Source: Pyrus communis
Lineage: Eukaryota > Streptophyta > Magnoliopsida > Rosales > Rosaceae
Length of the DNA: 64,000 bases
Direction of reading: 5' to 3'
Assembly: GCF_963583255.1 (NCBI RefSeq)
Contig: NC_084808.1
Location: 13,229,501 to 13,293,500 of the forward strand
Made by a program: the position numbers and the translations under genes. Under the pieces are notes generated by a model that saw only the letters and a program-made list of their open reading frames with translations, made no database searches and was not told the origin of the DNA. Of the stretch, positions 22,032 to 32,946 are shown piece after piece. Positions within the stretch are counted from its first letter, which is position 1; every line of letters begins with the position of its first letter.

Positions 22032-22523
22032 GTGAGTTCGAGCTCTTCTAGTGGTGGCTTCAGTGCCACTGGACAGGGTCGTGGAGGTAGATTTTCTGGT
22101 GGTGCTAGAGGCCAGAGGCAGGGCGATGGTGGTCGAGGCAGAGCCCCTGTTTGTCGCAGGTGTAACAACCGGCATTTCGACGAGTGTAGGCGTGGTAGCA
22201 GTGGTTGCTTCATGTGTGGACAGATGGGACATAGAGCCGCGAATTGTCCCCAGGGTCAGCAGCAGCAGAAACCGCAGCAGACCTTTATGCCACCACCTGC
22301 ACCGCTCCAGCAGATCCAGGGTCCGACTAGCTACGGCCAGACTGGTCGAGGTGGTGCTTATCACTATCTGGGCGATGCTGTCCCTTATGCTCCGGGGCAG
22401 TATCAGTATCCCCAGGATCCTTATTCCCAGGGTGGCTATCCTCAGTATTCGGGCGGCTATATGCCGTATCCTCCAGCTCCAGTGGGTGGCTCTCAGTGGT
22501 ATCAGGGAGGACAGTATCAGTAG
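22032..22523 (+). pseudogene. Chromovirus Gag nucleocapsid part with CCHC zinc knuckle
   Basis: Same frame as the capsid part, after a second TAG at 22011-22013. Contains a Gly/Ser/Arg-rich stretch, then the knuckle CFMCGQMGHRAANC (C-x2-C-x4-H-x4-C), which binds the element's RNA. A Gln/Tyr/Pro-rich tail (PYAPGQYQYPQDPY) follows. It is ended by TAG at 22521-22523, and another in-frame TAG lies at 22608-22610 before the protease. All three stops occupy positions in a Gln-rich region and fit CAG-to-TAG changes. The long minus-strand ORF over this part (22658-21990) is a shadow. Confidence 0.88.
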
Positions 22524-22694
22524 GGTGAGATTGCCACTAGCAATGCAGGGTCTTCGAGACAGTCGGGTCAGCCCAGTCAGGAGCGTGGTGCTCAGGGACG
22601 CGGTGTTTAGGCGAGCAGAGGCCGCGGCGGGCGTCAGCAGGGACAGGGGCGTCTTCACAATATTTCTCTGCAGGACGCTCAGAACAACCCAGAC

Positions 22695-25628
22695 TTGATT
22701 ATGGGTACGTTAAATATTCTTGGTTGTTTTGCTAGAGTCTTGATTGATTGTAGAGCTACACATTCCGTAATTTCTCATACATTTGCTCAAGTGACGCAAC
22801 CTCGCCCCACACCTCTAGGGTATGATTTAGAGTTCGCTATGCCTAGAGGAGAGAGATGTATTGTAGACTGTGTATACCCAGGCTATCTAGTGATTGTAGA
22901 GGGTGTTGCTTTGTCAGCTGATCTTATCCCGTTAGATATTGTTGACTTTGATGTAATTCTGGGCACGGATTGGTTGCATTTCTACCGTGCCAACATCGAC
23001 TGTTACGGGAAAGTAGTTACGTTTCACCGACCTGGACTACCTGTGGTTACTTTCGTGGGTGAACAGAGTGGGGTGAGACATGGCGTTATTTCGGCGCTGC
23101 GAGCGAAAAAGCTGTTGTCTAAGGGTTGTCAGGGGTACCTAGCTCATGTGATGCTAGATGAGGCTGTTTCTAGCAGAGTTGAGGACGTGAGAGTGGTCAG
23201 ACACTTCCCTGATGTTTTCCCCGAGGATTTACCTGGTTTACCCCCAGATCGAGACGTGGAGTTCACTATTGAATTGCTTCCAGGTACTAATCCTATTTCT
23301 TTAACTCTTTATCGTATGGCTCCCGCGGAGCTCAGGGAATTGAAAGTGCAGTTGCAGGAGTTAGTGGATAAGGGATTCATTCAGCCTAGTACTTCACCTT
23401 GGGGCGCTCCAGTTTTGTTTGTGAGGAAGAAGGATGGAACTTTGAGGCTGTGTATCGACTACAGGCAATTGAATCGGGTGACGATTAAAAACCGTTATCC
23501 ATTGCCTCGTATTGACGATTTGTTTGATCAGCTGAGAGGTGCTTGTGTGTTCTCTAAGATAGATTTAAGGTCTGGTTACTATCAGTTGAAGATTAGTAGG
23601 GATGACGTCCCTAAGACGGCGTTCAGGACTCGTTACGGTCATTACGAGTTTCTGGTTATGCCATTTGGGTTGACGAATGCACCAGCTGCTTTCATGGATT
23701 TGATGAATCGGGTGTTCCAGCCTTACTTGGATAGATTTGTTATTGTCTTCATCGATGATATTCTGGTGTATTCTAGGTCCAAAGCGGAGCATGTTCGACA
23801 TCTTACTTTGGTGTTGAAGAGGTTGAGGGAACACCAATTGTATGCTAAGTTTAGCAAGTGCCAGTTCTGGTTAGATCAAGTTGCATTCTTGGGGCACATC
23901 ATTTCTGCTCAAGGTATTTTGGTGGACCCTCAAAAGGTCGCAGCTGTGGAGAGTTGGGAGCAACCGCGAACCGTCATCGAGGTGAGAAGTTTCCTTGGTT
24001 TGGCAGGGTATTATCGGAGATTCGTTAAGGATTTTTCGATGATTGCCTTGCCACTGACGAGGTTAACGAGGAAGGATGTTAAATTTGAGTGGGATGATAA
24101 GTGTGAGCAGAGTTTCCAGCGGTTGAAGCATTGTCTCACTCATGCACCTGTTTTGGCACTCCCAAACGATAGTGGTGATTTCGAGGTTTATAGCGATGCT
24201 TCCTTGAATGGTTTGGGATGTGTGTTGATGCAGCATGGTAGGGTGATTGCTTATGCTTCGCGGCAGTTGAAACCCCATGAGTTGAATTACCCTACGCATG
24301 ATTTGGAGTTGGCTGCTATCATTTTTGCGTTGAAGTTGTGGAGACACTATCTGTACGGGGAGAAGTGTAGGATCTTTACAGATCACAAGAGTCTCCAATA
24401 TCTCTTTACTCAGAAGGAACTTAATCTTCGTCAACGGAGGTGGTTGGAGTTGCTCAGCGATTACGATTGCACGATTGATTATCATCCTGGTCGTGTGAAC
24501 GTAGTGGCTGATGCACTTAGCAGGAAGTCACAGGGCCGCATTAATGCGTTGTACGCTAGTCGTGTTCCTCTTTTGGCGGACTTGCGTGCTACGGGAGTGA
24601 GGTTAGAAGCAGAAGATCGAGAAGTGGCGTTACTTGCTAATTTCCAAGTTAGACCGATACTTGTTGATCGGGTGCTTGAAGCTCAGGTAGCTGACCGGGA
24701 GACTCAAGAACTGATTCAAGCTCGAGATCAAGGAAGGAGACGAGACCTCAGAGTTCGTGATTCGGATGACATGTTGATGCAAGAGGGTAGAATGTTCGTG
24801 CCTAATAATGTGGAGTTGAAGAAAGAGATTCTCGATGAAGCACATATCTCGGCTTATGCCATGCATCCAGGAGCGACTAAAATGTATCATACCATTCGAC
24901 CATTTTATTATTGGCCGGGTATGAAGAGGGAGATAGCTGAGTATGTGAGTAGGTGTGCTGTGTGTCAGCATGTTAAAGCAGAAAGGAAGAAGCCGTTTGG
25001 GTTGTTGCAGCTGCTTCCCATTCCAGAGTGGAAATGGGAAAATATCACTATGGATTTTGTGTACAAATTGCCGCGTACACAAAATGGCTTTGACGGCGTT
25101 TGGGTGATCGTTGATCGGCTCACTAAATCGGCACATTTTATTCCAGTGAGAGAGAAGTATTCTTTGAGCCGGTTAGCGGAGTTGTTTATCTCGAAGGTTG
25201 TGAAGTATCATGGTGTCCCAGTGAGTATTGTCTCGGATCGTGATCCACGATTCACATCGAAGTTTTGGGTGGCTTTTCAGGAAGCTTTGGGCATGAGATT
25301 ACTTTACAGTACGGCGTATCATCCACAGACAGACGGACAGTCAGAGAGAACTATTCAGACTTTGGAGGATATGCTGCGAGCTTCGGTGTTGCAGTTTGGT
25401 GATGCTTGGCACCAGCGGTTAAATTTGATGGAATTTGCCTACAACAACAGTTTTCATTCGAGCATTGGCATGGCGCCATTTGAGGCCTTGTATGGCAGAG
25501 CTTGTCGCACACCGTTGTGTTGGTCGGAGGTTGGTGAGAGAGTTTTAGTGGGTCCGGAGATTGTCGAGGAGACTACTCAGAATGTTCAGGTGATTAAGTC
25601 TAACCTGAAAGCAGCTCAGGACAGGTAA
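22695..25628 (+). pseudogene. Chromovirus Pol: protease, reverse transcriptase, RNase H, integrase
   Basis: A 977-codon open segment in the gag frame. Order: retropepsin-type protease (residues about 10-120), but the active site reads LIDCRATHS where D-S/T-G-A is expected; reverse transcriptase (about 180-400) with the catalytic FIDD at 352-355; RNase H (about 495-610) with YSDAS and TDHKSL; integrase with a zinc-binding H717-H724-C754-C757, and catalytic D787, D848 and E884 (MDFVY, SDRDPRF, SERTIQ). These would copy the RNA to DNA and insert it. The segment ends at TAA 25626-25628, a single C-to-T step from CAA, while the integrase C-terminus continues in the same frame. Minus-strand ORFs here are shadows. 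Confidence 0.95.
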
Positions 25629-26096
25629 AAGAGTTTAGCGGATTGGCATGCTACGGACAGAGTGTATGAGGTCGGAGATTGGGTATTTTTGAAGCTTTCA
25701 CCGTGGAGAGGTGTTGTGCGGTTTGGAAAGAAGGGGAAGTTGAGCCCCAGGTACATCGGACCATACATGGTCACATAACGAGTTGGTGAGGTAGTTTACA
25801 GGTTGGAGTTGCCTCCGGAGATGGCTAGAGTGCATAATGTTTTTCACGTGTCTATGCTCCGACACTATGTTGCTGATCCATCTCACGTGATACCTCCTCA
25901 ACCGTCAGAAATTAATCCAGATTTGACGTATGACGAGGAACCGGTGACGATCATCGATTGGAAAGAGAAGGTTCCGAGGAACAGGACGGTGAATTTAGTG
26001 AAAGTTTTGTGGAGGAATCATTCAGTCGAGGAAGCTACATGGGAGACAGAGGATCGGATGAGGGATTTGTATCCTCGATTGTTCTTTGACCACTAG
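25629..26096 (+). pseudogene. Integrase C-terminus and chromodomain-like tail
   Basis: Reading continues in the pol frame after the TAA at 25626, meets another TAA at 25776-25778, and is then open from 25779 to the stop at 26094-26096. Features: VYEVGDWVFLKLSPWRGVVR (the integrase C-terminal GPY/F-type region), MARVHNVFHVSMLRHY, and a terminal module VNLVKVLWRNHSVEEATWE typical of the degenerate chromodomain of plant Tekay/Del chromoviruses. In relatives this module is thought to steer insertion towards heterochromatin. Confidence 0.88.
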
Positions 26097-26140
26097 GGGT
26101 CGTTACTTGGTTGTTTTGAATTTCGGGACGAAATTCTATT

Positions 26141-26153
26141 AAGGTGGGAAGGT
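26141..26153 (+). other. Polypurine tract
   Basis: AAGGTGGGAAGGT directly abuts the 3' LTR. This is the plus-strand cDNA priming site expected in LTR retrotransposons; it is 11 purines with two T interruptions. Confidence 0.85.
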
Positions 26154-28345
26154 TGTGACATCCCGTCCCGGAAATTATCGAAACGCACGAGTGAAATTAC
26201 AATTTTACCCCTAGTTTGTTTTCGTTATGTTTTTGGTTACTTGGTGTGGTGTTGGCAGGTACTGGGCCACACACACACACTGTCTCACTCTCCCTCTCCC
26301 TCTGTCATTTCCCCTGTCTCTCTCTCTCCCCCGAGTCCTCTATTCTTCTTCTTCTTCCTTCGACGTACGGACACACACCAAGAACCCTCAAACCTTAGCA
26401 GATCGAGGAAACCAAGGACATGGTTGAGCTCGTGAGGTCGAGGGGAGCACAACCATACCATTTTCAGGTGAGAACTCCGACGTTTTCACGTCGATTTCAC
26501 AAACTCCGATTTGTGTACTGTTCATGCAAACCTTAATCTAGCTTGTTTTTGGACTTTTGAAGCTCATAGATGTCTTAGTGGGGTCCTAGGGAGCATCGGA
26601 GTAGCTCGTTGGACGAAATTGGACGTCGGAATCGTGGGTTTCGAAGTTGGCCGGTTTTTGAGTTTGAAGACAGGTATGATCGCGTAGTTTTCAGCCTTTA
26701 AAAGTAGTTTATCGTGATTCTACTAGTCCTAAACTTCATTTTGGTTCAAGAATCATGAAAAATGGTTGAGAAACGAGTGAGAAAACAAAGTTTGAAATTT
26801 TTCCAGTTTTGCGGCGCCGGCGACGTCGTCGGAGAAGGTGACGGAATATTCCGTCAAATCTGACGGAATATTCCTGACGCCGTTGACGGAATCCGTTAGA
26901 AATAACTGAATATTCCTCACGGCGTCAGTTGACGCCGTCCGTGTGCGCCGCACGTGCCTGCGCGTGGCCGGCGCGTGGGGGCGTGTACGGCGGAGGAAAT
27001 TTTTTCTAAAAATATGGTTGTGATCCTGAGGTTGTGTAGAGCACGTTGGTATATTCATTTGTCCATTTTGAGCAATGTATGAGAAGTTATTACGAGAAGT
27101 TGGTTATGTGCTTTAAAGTTAACGTTTTTATAGTTATTTCGCATATAGGTGACACGTACCCCGAGGACAAGCGTTCGCACTCGAGGCAGGGGGGCTACGA
27201 CCCTTCCACTTATCAGTGAGTGGGCTTTTGTTTTCCGTATATACCTATATACATTTATATTCCCAGAAATGGTTTAAAAAGGGTTATTTGTGTTATGCCA
27301 TGCACCATATTATTATTGTTTATGCATCAATGCATACATTAGTAGTGGCATACATTTATATATGCATATTGGGTGCTGTGGACGCACAGGTAAGTGCCAG
27401 GTAAATGTTATTCATATTTACATTCAGTAGTAGTCTGAGATGCTTAGAGAGCTCATAACCTGCACCCCCGGTGTTAGTGCTCCCGTCCAGTGTAGGGCAC
27501 AGTCCTTCACGTGATGTTCACCTCCCGCACCACACGCTCAACTTGGATCCAAGTTAGGTGCATAGTCCTGTCGTACAGACCACTTTAGGTGGTTCCGACT
27601 CGTAGGTGACCCGCGATTATTCGCACAGCCTTCACGTGATCGTAGCACTAGAGCGTATATATATGTTACACCCAGGCCTGTCGTACAGACCACTTTAGGT
27701 GGTTCCGACTCGTGGGCAGGTTCAGTTATTGAGTTTTGAGATTTGAGCTCTATAAGCAGCCGTACAGGTCACGTTAGGTGACTCCGGCTGCCAGATGTTA
27801 TGCTATTGTTATGAGTTATACCTGAGCACTTGCATATCATTATGAGACTTTGACATGGCACATTGTTGAACATGTTTGGCATACCCTTGAGCATGATTGG
27901 CATTTTTACACGTACGTATATATGATTATTTTTTTCTGGGAAGTATACAGGTTTTACGGTGAGGGGTTAGAATGTATTTTGCTAAATGGTTTTCAAAGAG
28001 CTTGTTTTTGCCCACTCACGCTTTTATTTTGCGCCCCTCCAGGTTCTAGTTGGTTAGCAGTTTCGGTGGTCTCCCAGAGGGTTCTTCCGGCTTTTCTGAC
28101 AGATACTCACCAGCGTAGGGTCGCCTTCGGGTGTACTTATTTCGCAACTTTTCTTTTGGACTGTTATAGTCTTGCTCTGAATTTGTATCTCACTTGCGCT
28201 AGCACTTGTCTTAGTACTTTGTATGCTAGTTTTTAAATTATTCGTACTTTTATACATTACTGTTTTATTAGCTTCCGCACTTGCACATGGTTACGTCACC
28301 TTCGTGTGACGGCCAGCACGCCCTGATCTCGGTCAGGGTATGTCA
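26154..28345 (+). repeat. 3' LTR of the complete chromovirus (2192 bp)
   Basis: Starts TGTGACATCCCGTCCCGG and ends GGGTATGTCA. Compared with the 5' LTR it lacks short GC-rich pieces near 26824 and 26970 and has about 30 base differences, many of them transitions. The CGTACAGACC motifs recur at 27572, 27682 and 27761. It is followed by the target duplication ACTTT. Confidence 0.96.
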
Positions 28346-28379
28346 ACTTTCGTGAAGGGGTCAACTCCGAAATCTGACA

Positions 28380-28796
28380 CCATAATCCATAAACCTTAGA
28401 TTTGAATTTAACCGTCCATTGTTGTTTACACTTTATTCTACTCACCGAATTTCATTTTTTAGATTTTCTTTTTGTAAGGTGATCTTTTAGCAGACGTAGA
28501 AAAATGAACGGTTCGGATCGTTGATATAATATTCCGATATTTACAGTTAACTAAAATATGAGTTGATGTTATATAGTTTCTAAAGACTTTATAAACTTCG
28601 AGCTATATTTTCACTAATGGTAAAACTCTGAACATAATATCAACGATCCGAACCGTTCATCTTCCTGCATCCTTTAAGAGATCATGTTATCAAAAAAGAA
28701 AATAAAAAAATAAAAAAAAAATTGGTGAGAAAAATGGAGCGTAAATATAAACGACAATCAACAGTTAAATTTAGATCTATAGTTTATGGATTATGG
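28380..28796. mobile_element. Foldback (long inverted repeat) element
   Basis: The left arm starts CCATAATCCATAAACCTTAG and the reverse complement of the right end starts CCATAATCCATAAACTATAG. Inversion continues through TTAACCGT/TTAACTGT-like and TCACCGAATTT/TCACCAATTTT parts to a shared AATGAACGGTTCGGATCG / GATGAACGGTTCGGATCG. The arms are about 170-190 bp and the loop about 80 bp. There is no coding capacity. It starts 30 bp after the Ty3 target duplication. No matching flanking duplication was found. Confidence 0.8.
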
Positions 28797-28997
28797 AAAA
28801 CCTTAGTGAAAACATTGTCAATATAACTCTTGAAGACAATGTATCAAGCCAAAATTCCAATACCATTTCCCTTGGTGATCAATGAAAATTGAAAGGTATT
28901 ATTTTTATTGTAAAAAGCATGCAAGGTTCCATAACTTTGAAACGCAACTCACTTGATTTTGCATATCTTTTGAACATTTGTATTTTGTAGTATGCAC

Positions 28998-29851
28998 TAG
29001 ACCTGTAAACAGGTCGGGTTTATTGGGTTTAGGTCAGGTTCAACCCGATCTGTTAATTTAATAGGTCATCCGAACCCAACCAGTTAAACTAACGGGTCAC
29101 CCGTTAACAATTTTTTTTTTTTTTTCACATTTCATCTAATCTGCAGAAAGACTCCACTACCTACTCCGAGACAACGCACAGACAATGCACATATAACATT
29201 TTGACCACCATAACCATCTCTCTCTCCCCTCATTATATCTCTACCCACTTGCCCAATTTGCTCACAATTACTAACTACACTCATTTCTCTCTCTCCCTCT
29301 CCAGCTTCTTTCTCTTACCCAATTTCAGTTCTACAATCCACCGTTCTTCCCAAGACTAATCAAATTACTGGGTTTTTGATTAATTTAACTCCAACACTTT
29401 GTCTAGGTTGAAAATTTTGGGAATTTGCCACATAATTGAGCTTTGTTTCAGTTCAATTTGTCGCCTAATTCAATGGAACCAACTGGAGCAACCGTACCCG
29501 GATCCACTTTATCAGGACTCGAGCTCGAGTCCCTTCAATTTTGAGAAGAAATCCATCGACTCATGACAGTGCCGGAGAATGCCAGCTTCTTCACCGTGCT
29601 TCTAGAACTTGCGTCGACCCAAGCCATGGAGCTCCTCCACCTTTCGACAGAACCCGACTCTGCTTCATTGCCGACCACTATCTTAATGGGTGTTAATGAG
29701 TAGTTAACGGATTTCACAGGTTCAACCTAAATGATCCGTTACTTAAGGGGTGATTAACGAGTTGACCCGTTAACCACCCGACCCATTTATCACTCACCCG
29801 AGTACTAATTTTAACGGGTCAGGTCGAGTCGGGTTAAAAATGCCAAGTCTA
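28998..29851 (+). mobile_element. hAT element carrying a captured gene fragment
   Basis: The 854-bp unit begins TAGACCTGTAAACAGG and its reverse complement begins TAGACTTGGCATTTTTAACC. It is flanked by a perfect 8-bp duplication GTATGCAC (28990-28997 and 29852-29859), diagnostic of hAT. Subterminal parts are rich in ACGGGTCA-type repeats on both sides. The interior (about 29150-29690) has unrelated base composition: pyrimidine-rich CTCTCTCTCC stretches like a plant 5' UTR, then an ATG-initiated coding fragment. No transposase is present. Confidence 0.88.
29473..29703 (+). pseudogene. Captured 5' end of a host gene (possibly a bHLH factor)
   Basis: From the ATG at 29473 the frame reads MEPTGATVPGSTLSGLELES, has one stop (TGA at 29542-29544), then continues EEIHRLMTVPENASFFTVLL and ELASTQAMELLHLSTEP before meeting the hAT subterminal repeats. 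This is protein-like sequence with a pyrimidine-rich leader, so 5' UTR plus first-exon start appear to have been copied into the element. The motif ENAS-F-LLEL-QA-ELLH recalls the N-terminus of bHLH48/60-type plant transcription factors, from memory and unverified. Confidence 0.5.
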
Positions 29852-30089
29852 GTATGCACTAATGTTTTTTTCATTAGACTCTTATTTTGGGGTATGTAAA
29901 CTTGAAAGACAAATATATATACAAATATATATATATATATATATATTTGTCTTTTTTTATTTTTTATTTTTTAATATTTTGAAGTAATATTTATGTGACA
30001 ATGTGGTATGTATATACTAATTTAGTATTATATTTTACATTTTTTTTGGGTCAAATTATGTTTTCTTTTTCATTATTTATTGATTTAAA

Positions 30090-30230
30090 TATATTTTTCT
30101 GAATGGGTAACTGGTCAGGTCATATTACTCGTTTATTTTAACAAGTGTTACATGACACGACCCGTTAAGCTATTAAGTATGACACGAAAACAATACGAAC
30201 ACGAGAAACACGACATGAATGCCAAGTCTA
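30090..30230 (-). mobile_element. hAT-like terminal fragment (copy 3)
   Basis: The fragment ends GAATGCCAAGTCTA like the right end of the hAT element at 28998, and contains the family's CACGACCCGTTAAGC-like subterminal motif. The other end was not found, so this is a fragment or a decayed copy. Confidence 0.5.
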
Positions 30231-30425
30231 ACCGGGATCCCTAGTAAAGCGGCCTCGCGCGGTTAACACTATTATCCAAAAGTTATAGAGATGCATGAGC
30301 AACACATCGGCGTAGTCATAAGCCTCAACGACGAAAAAGACGATGCAGTGGTAACTACTGGCAGAGGCATACTAGGACTAGAGTAGTCCTGGGCCTACCC
30401 TCACTTGTAAAAATAAGATTAGTAT

Positions 30426-30597
30426 TTTTTTTTTTGTTGAACAATCGATATTAGCTACACTAAGGGGGAGGGGGTGGACTTAGCCTCACAATGGGCTAGC
30501 AATAATATGATTCAAATTCACCTTTGGTGAGAGTTGAACCTAAGACCTCTCACTTATAAGTAAAGAGGAATACTACTAGACCGTAGTACCAAGTAAC
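30426..30597 (-). mobile_element. tRNA-derived SINE with 17-bp target duplication
   Basis: On the minus strand it starts GTTACTTGGTACTACGGTCT with an A-box-like GGTCTAGTAGT, then a B box GGTTCAACTCTCACC about 40 bases on, and ends in an A-rich tail (the T-run at 30426 on the plus strand). It is flanked by 17-bp near-perfect duplications: AAAAATAAGATTAGTAT (30409-30425) and AAAAATAAGATTAATAT (30598-30614). Pol III promoter boxes, tail and duplication make this a SINE rather than a tRNA gene. Confidence 0.85.
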
Positions 30598-30614
30598 AAA
30601 AATAAGATTAATAT

Positions 30615-31325
30615 TACACTTTGCTTTGTAACCCTTCTCAACACTTTAAACAAATCCAATCATTATCTAATTTTAATCCAACAAATTCCATCCTAAAATT
30701 AAGTATAATATTTTAAACCGTCATTTATCACAAATCAATAGCATTTAAATTAAGCCCATCATTCACTTTTAAATAAAAAAACAAAAATTGTCTTTTACTT
30801 ATGCATTAGCATAGTTATTCCCCTATTCTTCTTGAATTTCATATATTAACCATTCCAAATCTCAAATTTATTGAATAAAGAACAATAAGGTTTGTAAAAC
30901 TCTATTATCCTCTATAAAACATTTGTTTCTATTCTATCCTACCTCTTACTTGAGTTTTAAGGTTCGCAAATTTTTAATAATTCTCTCTATTGAGTTTAAT
31001 ATTTCTTTTAATAGTATTGATGACATCATGCGGTCTCAAAGTATGAAATTTGTCGAGCATAAGTATGATTGCTATGAATAGATAAAATTATCTATGGATA
31101 TGTTAATTTGACTATTTAATTATTTGAATGTAATATTATGATGTTTTACATTTGTAATTTTATAACCACTATTCAATTTTTTCTTCTTTTATACTTGTGT
31201 GAGACCCCTCCTCACAAGAAATCCCAACTCCATCACTGGTGGTAACCTTATCGGGGACTGAAGCCATTGGTGAGCATAAGATTGAGTACCTGGTGTACGG
31301 ATCCCAGTGTTAAAGAAAGATGTAA
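30615..31325. other. AT-rich intergenic stretch
   Basis: No coding signal, RNA gene or repeat edge seen. Confidence 0.35.
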
Positions 31326-31589
31326 TCACTGAGTATCAGGTGAGAATGCATGGTGAGTTTTGATCATGTGGCTGAAAAGAAAGATGGAATCGTTGACGGT
31401 GGATATTGAGGCGTAGGATTGGAGGAGGGCGTTGTGGACGCGGAGGTCGAGTTTTATTGCGGAGACGATGGAGGTGAAGATCCTCTTGGCGCCGGAGATA
31501 TGCGGGTAGGTGAAGGGATTGCGGAAGGCGGTGGGTTCTGGGTTTTCACGGAACCACTCAGTCTCAGTCTCTAACTCCTTCAACCCCAT
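31326..31589 (-). pseudogene. Pentatricopeptide repeat (PPR) protein fragment
   Basis: The 87-codon minus-strand frame starts with ATG at 31589. Residues about 33-80 read AKRIFTSIVSAIKLDLRVHN, ALLQSYASISTVNDSIFLFS and HMIKTHHAFSPD, which has the helix-turn-helix spacing of PPR motifs (x-FN/HNALL-x-YA...). Organelle PPR proteins normally have many repeats over 400 or more residues; this stops after about two, directly after SPDTQ. Leftward sequence has no further repeats, so the gene appears truncated at its 3' side. The intact N-terminus suggests a recently broken copy or a duplicated fragment. Confidence 0.6.
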
Positions 31590-32946
31590 AATCTATTAAA
31601 AAAGAAACCAAACCGTGGACCCGTCAGAACCGGCCGTTTGAAACTGACCCGATTAGGTCTGGTTTCATTTCTAAAATAACAAGAATCGCCCTTCTCGTCC
31701 TATTTTATTTACAAACAGTCCAGTCCGGTCCTTTAAATTACATATGTTGTAAGCGAGGCGTTTGATTTTTGTCAAACAAATTTGAATCACATTATTGTTA
31801 GCTAGGCTTAGCTCATTTATCATTCCTAATATCTTTGTTAAAAAAAAAAATTACATATGATTTATTATTGTTACCACACAAGCTTCGCAACTTATCTAGG
31901 TTTGCTTTGGTCAGTGCGCCATTCCTGTGGCGCATGGTTGTTTTGCAAATTTACAAGTAGCTGTTAGAGAAGATGTTTTGATGGGGTGTAGCAGTGCACT
32001 TGAAAGTAGGTTTGTTCTCCTTTTCCTTGTAATTTTATTTTTGTTGATCATCTGATGTATTATCTAAGAGTTTGAGTTGATTCCATGTATTATTATATCG
32101 TTATTTTCAGCCGTCACATGTCAATTCTTGACGTATTTCGAGAACGAAGCGTGACAGCTTTCATATACATTAGGTTGTGAGTTGTGACATTATTGGTGAT
32201 GAATAATGCGGTTAGAGAAACAACAAAAACAAATGATTATAAAAGCAAAATGAAAATAAAGGATAGCTAATAATGTAATCAGATGTAGTTTGGGATCCAA
32301 GTAGGGATTGCCATTTTGCAATAATTTGATTTAAATATTAAAAGAGAAAGGGAAAATTTACACTTAACATATTTCTCAATCTTCGTAACATGTTTCATGT
32401 GGTTGCCTTGTGGCCTTTGCCTTTGTTTATTTTAGGCAAATTTTTATATTCATACACTATTCTTTATTTTTTTGTCATCGAATTAAATAAATTAAACGAA
32501 AACAATAATTAGAATTTAATAAGAATATGTGAGACTAAAAAATGTACATGTTTATCATTTTCTTTTTTTATTCACGCCACCATCCTTCTACTCTCTAATT
32601 AAAAAATATAGTCAATGTCAGTTACAAGTTGGAATAATTTATGTACAAAATAATTGAAATTCCAATAAAACTAAAGTTTTCCCAGATCACAAATTGAAGA
32701 GTAGGAAGACAATTCTTTAAGGGATAGACAGTAAGATGGAAGGTATCACGCACGTGTCCTAAATTTTTAGTGAGTTTGAATAAAAAACTTGCATCTTAAG
32801 CCAATTCTTGCACAACTGGCCATTGTCAAGTGCAAATACTTTTTCAACGATGGTTATTATGCTTATCTGTTGCATATATAATTATATCCCTATGCCAATT
32901 AATGGTCTCTTCACAACTGCTGATGTGATCTGAAAGCACTGAAAAA
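31590..32946. other. AT-rich gap upstream of the second F-box gene
   Basis: No gene was recognised. The last few hundred bases would contain the promoter of the gene at 32947. No convincing TATA box or transcription start could be fixed. Confidence 0.35.

Larger units (their letters stand above)
18972..28345 (+). mobile_element. Complete Ty3/gypsy chromovirus (Tekay/Del-like) with both LTRs and TSD
   Basis: Full structure: 5' LTR 18972-21198, primer-binding site from 21202, gag-pol region 21279-26096, polypurine tract 26141-26153, 3' LTR 26154-28345. The perfect 5-bp duplication ACTTT (18967-18971 and 28346-28350) proves a single insertion event with both ends intact. Domain order gag, zinc knuckle, protease, RT, RNase H, integrase, C-terminal chromodomain-like region is that of Ty3 chromoviruses. 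The long LTRs fit the Tekay/Del branch (inference). By eye the LTRs differ by about 30 substitutions plus two short deletions in the 3' copy, so insertion is fairly recent. Six in-frame stops and a damaged protease motif make it non-autonomous. Confidence 0.96.

Noticed and set aside
21990..22658. 222-codon minus-strand ORF over the gag end
   Set aside because: Lies opposite a strongly recognisable gag zinc-knuckle frame; low-complexity Ser/Thr/Leu composition, no domain. A shadow.
23565..25136. Minus-strand ORFs of 90-168 codons across pol
   Set aside because: Antisense shadows of RT, RNase H and integrase; no domains of their own.
30426..30597. tRNA gene
   Set aside because: A and B boxes are present but there is no cloverleaf, and a 17-bp TSD plus A-rich tail show a SINE.
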